A stretch of DNA of 7,040 nt from Galactobacter sp. (GTDB lineage: Bacteria; Actinomycetota; Actinomycetes; Actinomycetales; Micrococcaceae), in assembly GCA_022712075.1 (NCBI GenBank), contig JALAHE010000198.1, forward strand, positions 1 to 7,040, in the 5' to 3' direction. A program made the translations under genes and the position numbers. Within the stretch, counting starts at the first letter, position 1. The number at the start of each line of letters is the position of its first letter. Shown here piece after piece: positions 1-5,573 of this stretch. The notes under the pieces were generated by a model. That model had not been told where the DNA came from. It made no database searches and saw only the letters and a program-made list of their open reading frames with translations.

Positions 1-316
1 CAGGAGCAGGCCGGTGAGTCCGCAGAAGACGCGCGAAGGTGATTGAGCGGCCAGTGCTGTGGCCCGGATGACGACGCGTTCGCGAGGCCCCGCTGCTTCC
101 CACACCTGAGCCAGAACCGCCCACCCGGGGACCAGCTGCAGGCGCGGGCTTGGCGTGGTAACCCCGCGCTGCGATGTAGAAAAGACGTGCGGCGAACGCG
201 GGGGAGGCGAGAGACGGTAGAGGCGCATGCACGAACCCTGCGCTTGGAGAGGTCGGGGTGCCAGGACCCTCCGCAGAGTCGGTGGAGGCTCCGCGGCTGT
301 GAGGGGAAGGATGCCG

Positions 317-391
317 CGTGCTTTGAGTCCTGTTCTGCGCTTTGAGGCCCGAAAACCGCGCCTCAAAGCGCAGAACCAGCCTCAAAGCGCG
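317..391. repeat. Large inverted repeat with four CTTTGAG cores
   Basis: Two 32-nt arms (317-348 and 360-391) are inverted copies of each other around an 11-nt loop (349-359). The inner 17 positions (332-348 against 360-376) pair perfectly. Over the whole arm there are three mismatches and one G-T wobble. Each arm carries two direct copies of the core: CTTTGAG at 321-327 and 340-346 on the plus strand, and CTCAAAG at 362-368 and 381-387 as the reverse complement. Copies within an arm are 19 nt apart. No T-run follows, so it is not a typical intrinsic terminator. It could be a REP-like dispersed palindrome, a protein-binding array, or the end of an upstream transcript. Its function is unknown; the structure itself is directly visible. 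Confidence 0.85.
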
Positions 392-487
392 GGTGCGCGG
401 CAGGGCAGCAGCACGTCGCCGCTGGCCGCCGCGGGCCGTTCGCCAGAAATGTGCCTCAAACACCCCACCACAACCGCCCCCCGCCGC

Positions 488-516
488 TTGACCATGCGAC
501 GTCGCTCACATAACCT
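488..516 (+). promoter_or_regulatory. Promoter of the paa operon
   Basis: TTGACC at 488-493 matches five of six bases of the sigma70-type -35 box. After a 17-bp spacer, TAACCT at 511-516 fits the actinobacterial -10 pattern TANNNT. Transcription would start at about 522-525, giving a 5' leader of roughly 75 nt before paaA. This is the best promoter-like pair in the upstream region, and no comparable pair was noticed between paaA and the crotonase gene, so it probably drives the whole operon. The start site is predicted, not measured. Confidence 0.65.
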
Positions 517-531
517 GAACGAGCGGTCAGT
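510..531. promoter_or_regulatory. Candidate PaaR (TetR-family) operator over the -10 box
   Basis: As I recall the PaaR operator described in Corynebacterium, it is a 22-bp palindrome with half sites ACTNACCG and CGGTNAGT around a central CG. Here the right half (CGGTCAGT, 524-531) and the central CG (520-521) match completely. The left half is degenerate: TAACC is present but shifted by one base. About 12 of the 16 defined positions agree. The site covers the -10 box and the predicted transcription start, where a repressor would block polymerase and release on phenylacetyl-CoA. No PaaR gene is in the window, so the identity of the regulator is inference. Confidence 0.4.
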
Positions 532-583
532 AATTCAACGCAGGGCACGCACGCCCTCGATCAACCCACGGCCCGCATCGACC

Positions 584-589
584 AGGAGG
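584..589 (+). promoter_or_regulatory. Ribosome binding site of paaA
   Basis: AGGAGG, a full match to the Shine-Dalgarno core, lies 10 nt before the ATG at 600. It is the strongest ribosome binding site in the window and fixes the paaA start. Confidence 0.8.
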
Positions 590-599
590 AGCCAAGCGC

Positions 600-1586
600 A
601 TGAGCACCACCGCCGCCACGCCGAGCACCGTCGCCGACGACGAAGGCCGCGCCGCCTTTGACGCCCTCATTGCGGCCGATGGCCGTATCGAGCCCCGCGA
701 CTGGATGCCGGACGATTACCGCAAGACCCTGATCCGCCAGGTCTCCCAGCACGCGCATTCCGAGATCATCGGCATGCAGCCGGAGGCCAACTGGATCACC
801 CGCGCCCCGAGCCTGAAGCGCAAGGCCATCCTCATGGCCAAGGTGCAGGACGAGGCGGGCCACGGGCTGTACCTCTACTCCGCCGCCGAGACCCTCGGCG
901 CCACCCGCGACGAGATGGTCGAGGCCCTCATCGAGGGCAAGGCCAAGTACTCGAGCATCTTCAACTACCCCACGCGCTCCTGGGCCGACGTCGGGGCCAT
1001 CGGCTGGCTCGTCGACGGCGCCGCGATCGCCAACCAGGTGCCGCTGTGCCGCGCCTCCTACGCGCCGTACGGTCGCGCCATGGTCCGCATCTGCAAGGAG
1101 GAGTCGTTCCACCAGCGCCAGGGCTTCGAGATCCTGCTGACGCTCGCGAACGGCACCCCGGAGCAGAAGGCCATGGCCCAGGACGCGGTCAACCGCTTCT
1201 ACGCCCCGGCCCTGATGATGTTCGGCCCGCCGGATGACGCCTCGCCGAACTCCAAGCAGTCCATGGCCTGGCACATCAAGCGCTTCTCCAACGACGATCT
1301 GCGCCAGCGCTTCGTCGGCATGATCGTGGAGCAGGTCAAGGTCCTCGGCCTGACCCTCCCGGATCCGGAGCTTCGCTACGACGAAGAGACCAAGCAGTGG
1401 ATCCACAAGGAGCTCGACTGGGTCGAGTTCATGGACGTCATCAAGGGCAAGGGCCCCTGCAATGCGCAGCGCCTCGAGCGTCGCCGCGTGGCGCACGAGG
1501 ACGGCGCCTGGGTCCGTGAGGCCGCCGCAGAGTACGCCCGCAAGCAGCAGCTCAAGCTGGCCGAGGCCAGCGGAAAGGCGGCCTGA
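600..1586 (+). CDS. paaA: Phenylacetyl-CoA 1,2-epoxidase, catalytic diiron subunit PaaA
   Basis: This is the oxygenase subunit of the cytoplasmic multicomponent enzyme that inserts one oxygen atom of O2 into the ring of phenylacetyl-CoA, giving the 1,2-epoxide, with electrons from PaaE. The 328-residue protein is a ferritin-like helical bundle of normal family length (E. coli PaaA is about 310). The diiron ligands can be read at E55, E85 and H88 (in DEAGH), D139 (in WLVDG), and E168 and H171 (in KEESFH). The conserved blocks around them, such as SYAPYGRAMVRICKEESFHQ, are intact, so the subunit should be active. It starts with an ATG behind a strong AGGAGG and is the first gene of the operon. 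The next gene, paaB, begins one base after its stop. Confidence is very high. Confidence 0.97.
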   Translation: MSTTAATPSTVADDEGRAAFDALIAADGRIEPRDWMPDDYRKTLIRQVSQHAHSEIIGMQPEANWITRAPSLKRKAILMAKVQDEAGHGLYLYSAAETLGATRDEMVEALIEGKAKYSSIFNYPTRSWADVGAIGWLVDGAAIANQVPLCRASYAPYGRAMVRICKEESFHQRQGFEILLTLANGTPEQKAMAQDAVNRFYAPALMMFGPPDDASPNSKQSMAWHIKRFSNDDLRQRFVGMIVEQVKVLGLTLPDPELRYDEETKQWIHKELDWVEFMDVIKGKGPCNAQRLERRRVAHEDGAWVREAAAEYARKQQLKLAEASGKAA

Positions 1587-1587
1587 C

Positions 1588-1926
1588 GTGGGCGCTGAGA
1601 ACCAGATCAACGACACCAACGCCACGGGCGCCCTCCAGGAGGACAAGCACGCCTGGCCGCTGTGGGAGGTCTTCGTGCGCAGCTCGCGCGGCCTCTCCCA
1701 CGTGCACGCCGGCTCCCTGCACGCCCCCGATGCCGACATGGCCGTGCGCAACGCCCGCGACCTGTACACGCGCCGCAACGAGGGCGTGTCCCTCTGGGTT
1801 GTCCTCTCCGACAACATCATCGCGAGCGACCCCCGCGACAAGGAGTCCTTCTTCGAGTCCCCGAAGGGCAAGGACTACCGCCACGCCACGTACTACACCG
1901 CCTCTGAAGGGGTGAAGCACCTGTGA
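1588..1926 (+). CDS. paaB: Phenylacetyl-CoA 1,2-epoxidase subunit PaaB
   Basis: PaaB is the small non-catalytic subunit of the epoxidase; it bridges PaaAC heterodimers into the larger assembly. The 112-residue product carries the family core WPLWEVFVRSSRGLSHVHAG (residues 23-42), then ARDLYTRRNEG (56-66), SLWVVLSDNIIASDP (68-82) and YRHATYY (98-104). The chosen start is GTG at 1588, one base after the paaA stop, with GGAAAGG at 1572-1578 as ribosome binding site. No ATG is available before the conserved core. With this start the protein has about 20 polar residues ahead of the WPLW motif, making it somewhat longer than E. coli PaaB (about 95). The stop overlaps the paaC start by four bases, which suggests coupled translation. 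Confidence 0.95.
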   Translation: MGAENQINDTNATGALQEDKHAWPLWEVFVRSSRGLSHVHAGSLHAPDADMAVRNARDLYTRRNEGVSLWVVLSDNIIASDPRDKESFFESPKGKDYRHATYYTASEGVKHL

Positions 1927-2786
1927 GCCACGACTTCGAGGAGGAGTTCGCCGGCTACGGCGACAACGTCGCCTCGGCCACGCGCGTCACCCCCGGTCAC
2001 GCGCTGCGCCCCGAGGACATCGCCCTGCAGGACGCCCCGCCGGCCGCGGACAATGGCGAGTACGCCATCTGGCTCGGCGACGATTCGCTCATCCTGGCCC
2101 AGCGCCTGGCCTGGTGGATCTCCCGCGCCCCCGAGATGGAGGAGGACATCGCGCTCGGCAACATCGGGCTCGACCTCCTGGGCCACGCCCGCTCCTTCCT
2201 GACCTACGGCGGCAAGTCCATCGGCAAGACCGAGGACGACCTGGCGTACTGGCGCGAGGAGGACGAATTCCGCAGCGTGCACCTCGTGGAGGTGCCCGGC
2301 CAGGACTTCGGCCTGACGATCGCCCGCCAGCTCTTCTTCAGCGTCTACCTCGAGCTGCTCTACACGCGCCTGCTGAACAGCACCGACAAGACCATCGCCG
2401 CCATCAGCGCCAAGGCCCTGAAGGAGGTGGAGTATCACGTGGATCACGCCACGCAGTGGATGCTCCGCCTGGGCGGCGGCACCGAGGAGTCGGCCCGCCG
2501 CATCCAGCACTCGCTGGAGGTCATGTGGCCCTACGCCCACGAGCTCTTCGTGGACGAGCCGCTGCACGAGCGCCTCGCCGCCACCGGCGTCGCGGTGCTC
2601 CCGTCCTCCCTCAAGGAGGACTGGGACCAGCGCGTCACGGCCGTCATCGAGGAGTCAGGCCTCAGCATGCCCGTCGCCAAGGACGCGCTGTGCCGCGGCC
2701 GCGTGGGCGAGCACACCGAGCACCTGGGCTACCTGCTCGCCGAGATGCAGGTCCTGGCCCGCAAGTTCCCCGGCGCGACCTGGTGA
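1923..2786 (+). CDS. paaC: Phenylacetyl-CoA 1,2-epoxidase structural subunit PaaC
   Basis: PaaC is a PaaA-like helical protein that pairs with PaaA and is needed for the complex but does not hold the diiron centre. Here the two positions matching the ExxH ligands of PaaA read LxxH (L85, H88 in DLLGH) and VxxH (V169, H172 in KEVEYH), so the iron-binding glutamates are missing, as expected of the subunit. Further family blocks are YAIWLGDDSLILAQRL (47-62), EDIALGNIGLDLLGHAR (74-90), AISAKALKEVEYH (160-172) and HTEHLGYLLAEMQ (264-276). At 287 residues it is longer than E. coli PaaC (248), the excess being about 45 residues before the first conserved block. The GTG start lies in a GTGA overlap with the paaB stop and is preceded by AAGGGG at 1907-1912. 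Confidence 0.95.
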   Translation: MSHDFEEEFAGYGDNVASATRVTPGHALRPEDIALQDAPPAADNGEYAIWLGDDSLILAQRLAWWISRAPEMEEDIALGNIGLDLLGHARSFLTYGGKSIGKTEDDLAYWREEDEFRSVHLVEVPGQDFGLTIARQLFFSVYLELLYTRLLNSTDKTIAAISAKALKEVEYHVDHATQWMLRLGGGTEESARRIQHSLEVMWPYAHELFVDEPLHERLAATGVAVLPSSLKEDWDQRVTAVIEESGLSMPVAKDALCRGRVGEHTEHLGYLLAEMQVLARKFPGATW

Positions 2787-2790
2787 TCTG

Positions 2791-3471
2791 ATGTCCACTC
2801 ACCTTCACCACGGTTCACAGGGCGCGTGCTGCCAGGGTTCTTCCCAGGTGCACGACGCCGCTGGGTCGCCCCAGGCGGGCGCCTCGCCTGAGGCGTGCTG
2901 CGGGGGAGCGGGGGCTCACGCCCCCGGCCACGTCGCCGAGGCGACGGTCGAGGCTGCGTCCCCGACCGCCGTCGGGCACTCTCACGGTGAGGCCCAGAGC
3001 GACGCCTCCCTGGAAGCCATCGCCGCGACGGTGAACGATCCCGAGATCCCGGTGCTGAGCATCAAGGATCTGGGCATCCTGCGCGGCGTGCGGCAGGAGG
3101 CTGGTGAGGTGGTCGTGACGATCACCCCGACCTACTCCGGCTGCCCGGCCATGGACACGATCGCCGATGACCTGCGCATCGCCTTCCAAGACGCCGGTTA
3201 CCCGGGCGCGAGGATCGAGCTCACGCTCAGCCCCGCCTGGACCACCGACTGGATGAGCGAGGAGGGCAAGGCCAAGCTCTCGGAGTACGGCATCGCCCCG
3301 CCGAGCCCGCGCCGCGAGGGCGACCGCCTGCGCCTGGCCATGGCGGTCAAGTGCCCGCGCTGCCACTCCCTGGACACCCGCGAGCTCTCCCGCTTCGGCT
3401 CCACCTCCTGCAAGGCGCTGTACCAGTGCAACGCCTGCCTGGAACCCTTCGACTTCTTCAAGGCCCTCTGA
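2791..3471 (+). CDS. paaD: PaaD, DUF59/MIP18-family maturation factor with a Cys/His-rich N-terminal extension
   Basis: PaaD is required for phenylacetyl-CoA epoxidase function in vivo and is thought to act in metal or Fe-S centre assembly rather than catalysis. Residues 74-155 form a DUF59 domain (VNDPEIPVLSIKDLGILRGV, then TYSGCPAMD with the family Cys at 118). The C terminus has a zinc-ribbon-like set: CPRC (188-191), C207 and CNAC (213-216), ending in the typical LEPFDFFK. Residues 1-73 are unusual: HLHH (4-7), paired Cys at 13-14 and 36-37, H43, H47 and HSH (63-65) in a Gly/Ala/Ser linker. The total is 226 residues against about 165 in E. coli. The extension uses more mixed third codon bases than the rest. 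The ATG is four bases past the paaC stop, with GGTGATC (2782-2788) as probable Shine-Dalgarno. The first later alternative, GTG at 2848, would still leave most of the extension. Confidence 0.93.
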   Translation: MSTHLHHGSQGACCQGSSQVHDAAGSPQAGASPEACCGGAGAHAPGHVAEATVEAASPTAVGHSHGEAQSDASLEAIAATVNDPEIPVLSIKDLGILRGVRQEAGEVVVTITPTYSGCPAMDTIADDLRIAFQDAGYPGARIELTLSPAWTTDWMSEEGKAKLSEYGIAPPSPRREGDRLRLAMAVKCPRCHSLDTRELSRFGSTSCKALYQCNACLEPFDFFKAL

Positions 3472-3489
3472 GCGCGCCCACAGCGCTCA
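3469..3489 (+). other. Hairpin across the paaD stop codon
   Basis: TGAGCGC (3469-3475) and GCGCTCA (3483-3489) form a perfect 7-bp stem with a 7-nt loop. The first three bases of the stem are the paaD stop codon. No T-run follows, so it is not a standard terminator. It lies in the only gap of appreciable size (45 nt) inside the operon and ends about 12 nt before the paaE ribosome binding site. It may affect mRNA stability, partial termination or translation of paaE; this is inference. Confidence 0.45.
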
Positions 3490-3516
3490 CGCCACCCTCA
3501 CGAGAGGCAGGTCAGC

Positions 3517-4656
3517 ATGACCACCGACGCCGCCACCCCGGCCCGCCGCAGGGCCCGCTTCCACACCCTCCCGGTCTCCGAGGTGCGCCGCCTGACCGCG
3601 AACGCGGTGGAGGTGACGTTTGCGATTCCCGAGGAGATCGCCGACGAGTTCGACTACGCCGCCGGCCAGTACGTGGCCCTGCGCGCGCAGGTTCCCTCCT
3701 ACGACGGCACGCCCGTGGAGCTGCGCCGCAGCTACTCGATCTGCGCCGCCCCCGTGCGCGGCGAGATCCGCGTGGGCATTAAGAAGGACTCCGGCGGCCT
3801 CTTCTCCACGTGGGCCAACGAGGACCTGAAGGTCGGCGACACCATCGACGTCATGAACCCGCAGGGCACCTTCGTGTCCAAGGCAGAGCTCATGCGCCCG
3901 GGCTCGGGCCAGCACCTCGTGGCGATCGCGGCCGGCTCCGGCATCACGCCCGTCATGGCGATCACCCGCCAGGTCCTGGAGAACGACCCGCAGGCCAGCG
4001 TTGACCTCGTCTACGCGAACCGCTCCAGCTCCGACGTCATGTTCGTCGAGGAGCTCGCGGACCTGAAGGACTCCTACCCCTCGCGCCTCGCGATCCACCA
4101 CGTGCTCACCCGCGAGCAGCGCATCTCGCCGCTGCTGACGGGCCGCATCGACGAGGAAAAGATGGACGCGCTGCTGGATCACGTGCTGCGCACCGAGGCC
4201 ACCGACGAGTGGTTCCTCTGCGGCCCCATGGACATGGTCCAGCTGGTCCGCGATCAGCTGGCCGAGAAGGGCGTCGCCGCCGAGCGCGTGCGCTTCGAGC
4301 TCTTCACGACGGGTGAGGTCGGCGATCCCACGGGGCAGCACGGCAAGCCGGTGGTCGTCACCGACGATCAGGAGACGGTGGAGATCGAGTTCCAGCTCGA
4401 CGGCCTGCGCGGCTCCGTGAAGTCCCCGGTCGAGGCGAACGAGACCGTGCTCAACGCGGCCTTGCGCGCCCGCCCGGACGTCCCCTTCGCCTGCGCCGGC
4501 GGCGTGTGCGGCACGTGCCGCGCCAAGGTGGTCGAGGGCACCGTGCGCATGGAGGAGAACTACGCGCTGGAGCCGGAGGAGATCGAGCAGGGTTATGTCC
4601 TGACCTGCCAGTCCCACCCCACCTCCGAGCGTGTCGTGGTGGACTACGATGCCTGA
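3517..4656 (+). CDS. paaE: Phenylacetyl-CoA epoxidase reductase subunit PaaE
   Basis: PaaE passes electrons from NAD(P)H through FAD and a plant-type 2Fe-2S centre to the PaaA diiron site. The 379-residue protein has the three expected domains in order. The FAD domain spans about 12-125 and has the RxYS motif at R71-S74. The nucleotide-binding domain spans about 130-265, with AAGSGITPVM (138-147) and CGPMDM (235-240). The C-terminal ferredoxin domain spans about 285-379 with cluster cysteines C326, C331, C334 and C364. All cofactor residues are present, and the length is close to E. coli PaaE (about 356). The start is ATG with GAGAGG at 3502-3507, nine bases upstream. It follows paaD after a 45-nt gap containing a hairpin. 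Its last eight bases overlap the next gene. Confidence 0.96.
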   Translation: MTTDAATPARRRARFHTLPVSEVRRLTANAVEVTFAIPEEIADEFDYAAGQYVALRAQVPSYDGTPVELRRSYSICAAPVRGEIRVGIKKDSGGLFSTWANEDLKVGDTIDVMNPQGTFVSKAELMRPGSGQHLVAIAAGSGITPVMAITRQVLENDPQASVDLVYANRSSSDVMFVEELADLKDSYPSRLAIHHVLTREQRISPLLTGRIDEEKMDALLDHVLRTEATDEWFLCGPMDMVQLVRDQLAEKGVAAERVRFELFTTGEVGDPTGQHGKPVVVTDDQETVEIEFQLDGLRGSVKSPVEANETVLNAALRARPDVPFACAGGVCGTCRAKVVEGTVRMEENYALEPEEIEQGYVLTCQSHPTSERVVVDYDA

Positions 4657-5461
4657 TTCCTCCGGCGCGCCGGTTGCAACCGGCATGATCCGCACCGAGG
4701 TGCGCGGCGCGGTGCTCGAGGTCATCCTCGACGCCCCCGCCAAGCTCAACTCGATCGACGAGCAGGGCCTGAAGGACCTGGCCCAGGCGCTCGCCAACGC
4801 CCGTCCCGCGGCGGAGCGCGGCGAGATCCGCGCGCTGCTGCTGCGCGGCGAGGGCAAGGCCTTCTGCGCCGGGCGCGACATCGCCGGCGTGGACCCGGCC
4901 ACGGACGACGTCCCCGGCTACCTCGACGGGCTCACGGCACCGGCCATGGAGGCGCTGCATTCCTTCCCCGCGCCGAGCTTCGCCGCGGTGCAGGGCGCGT
5001 GCCTCGGCGTTGGCCTGGGCCTCGCCCTCGCGTGCGACGTGGTCTATGTGGGGGAGCGCGCCAAGCTCGGTTCGCCCTTCGCCAACCTCGGCGCCGCCCT
5101 GGATTCGGGAGGCCACTGGCTGCTCACACAGCGCCTCGGCACGCACCGCGCGCTCGACCTCATCTACACGGGTGAGCTGATGGGCGGCGCGGAGGCCGTG
5201 GCCTCCGGCCTCTTCAGCCGCGTGGTGCCCGACGACGAGCTGCTGGCTTTTGCGCGCGAGCGCGCCGAGCGCGTGGCGGACGGGGCGACGGGCGCGCTGC
5301 TCGCGTCCAAGGAGCTGGTCTTCGAGGTGCGCGACGGGCTCGGTTTCGACGCGTCGCTGGCCGCCGAGACCCGCGTCCAGGAGTCGCTGCGCACCACGGA
5401 GCACTACGTGGAGGGCTTTGCCGCCTTCCGCGAGAAGCGCCGACCGGTCTTCAAGCACTGA
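4649..5461 (+). CDS. paaG: PaaG-like enoyl-CoA hydratase/isomerase (ring-1,2-epoxyphenylacetyl-CoA isomerase)
   Basis: This is a crotonase-fold protein of 270 residues, the normal family size. It probably isomerises the epoxide made by PaaABCE to oxepin-CoA. Oxyanion-hole segments are AFCAGRDI (71-78) and ACLGVGLGLALACD (117-130). The two catalytic glutamates of true enoyl-CoA hydratases are replaced by G124 and F144, while an Asp sits at 152 in LDSGG. E. coli PaaG, as I recall it, has the same pattern (no Glu pair, Asp in PDCGG), so isomerase rather than hydratase is favoured. It ends with REKRRPVF, typical of the family. The ATG lies inside the paaE end (8-nt overlap), with GGTGGA at 4638-4643. 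GTG at 4631 and ATG at 4685 are other in-frame starts. A different crotonase role (PaaB-type isomerase) cannot be excluded. It is the last gene before the terminator. Confidence 0.75.
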   Translation: MPDSSGAPVATGMIRTEVRGAVLEVILDAPAKLNSIDEQGLKDLAQALANARPAAERGEIRALLLRGEGKAFCAGRDIAGVDPATDDVPGYLDGLTAPAMEALHSFPAPSFAAVQGACLGVGLGLALACDVVYVGERAKLGSPFANLGAALDSGGHWLLTQRLGTHRALDLIYTGELMGGAEAVASGLFSRVVPDDELLAFARERAERVADGATGALLASKELVFEVRDGLGFDASLAAETRVQESLRTTEHYVEGFAAFREKRRPVFKH

Positions 5462-5479
5462 GCCGCCCGCGCTTCGAGC

Positions 5480-5513
5480 AACGCCCTCTCCGCCGCTGGC
5501 GGGGAGGGCGTTT
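5480..5513 (+). terminator. Intrinsic terminator of the paa operon
   Basis: A 15-bp stem pairs 5480-5494 with 5498-5512 around a 3-nt loop (GCT). All pairs are Watson-Crick except one T-G wobble at 5489/5503. The stem is very GC-rich and is followed only by TTT, a short tract as is common in actinobacterial terminators. It begins 19 nt after the crotonase stop codon, which marks the end of the operon and isolates the oxidase gene from it. Confidence 0.85.
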
Positions 5514-5538
5514 GCGCGCCACACGCTGGATCTATCCG

Positions 5539-5566
5539 TTCACGCGGGAGCCGCCGGCGATAGTCT
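5539..5566 (+). promoter_or_regulatory. Promoter of the D-amino acid oxidase gene, probably leaderless
   Basis: TTCACG at 5539-5544 agrees at four of six positions with the -35 consensus. After 16 bp, TAGTCT at 5561-5566 fits the -10 pattern TANNNT. The -10 box ends seven bases before the ATG at 5574, so transcription would begin at or next to the start codon. The only Shine-Dalgarno-like GGGAG (5568-5572) is one base from the ATG, too close for normal use. Both facts point to a leaderless mRNA, which is frequent in actinobacteria. Confidence 0.6.
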
Positions 5567-5573
5567 CGGGAGC

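Larger units (their letters stand above)
1..599. other. Intergenic region upstream of the paa operon, no convincing gene
   Basis: About 560-600 bases without a supportable protein gene. The open frames here encode Arg/Pro/Cys-rich, low-complexity peptides with no recognisable domain, no ribosome binding site and no third-position GC bias like the genes downstream. The first plus-strand frame runs from the window edge to a TGA at 40-42 and could be the last 13 codons of a gene outside the window, but that is too short to judge. The stretch holds a possible stem-loop at 162-203, the CTTTGAG palindrome at 317-391, a further GCCTCAAA copy at 453-460, and the paa promoter and operator at 488-531. 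I saw no tRNA, rRNA or riboswitch pattern that I recognise. Confidence 0.7.

Noticed and set aside
1..42. Possible C-terminal end of an upstream gene ending at TGA 40-42
   Set aside because: Only 13 codons are visible, another frame also ends close by, and no terminator follows, so it cannot be told from chance.
317..391. The palindrome as an intrinsic terminator
   Set aside because: The stem is long enough, but the following bases are GC-rich with no T-run, and no gene end is seen just before it on either strand.
317..460. CTTTGAG repeats as a CRISPR array
   Set aside because: Units are only 7-12 nt long, in both orientations, with spacing too short for spacers and with similar sequence between copies; no cas gene is present.
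542..557. Small hairpin AGGGC/GCCCT in the paaA leader
   Set aside because: Five base pairs with a 6-nt loop in GC-rich DNA is expected by chance, and it neither covers the ribosome binding site nor has a partner structure.
43..661. Two plus-strand open frames (43-345 and 227-661) in the upstream region
   Set aside because: The translations are Arg/Pro/Cys-rich without any family pattern, starts lack ribosome binding sites, the second runs into paaA in another frame, and both cross the palindrome at 317-391.
4631..4687. Alternative starts for the crotonase gene at GTG 4631 or ATG 4685
   Set aside because: GTG 4631 would enlarge the overlap with paaE and add SWWTT-type sequence; ATG 4685 has no ribosome binding site. 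ATG 4649 has GGTGGA five bases before it, although 4685 would still keep the whole domain.
5250..5573. Extension of the oxidase frame upstream to 5250
   Set aside because: The extension reads the crotonase gene and its terminator in another frame; the Rossmann motif follows normally from ATG 5574 and the promoter lies directly before it.
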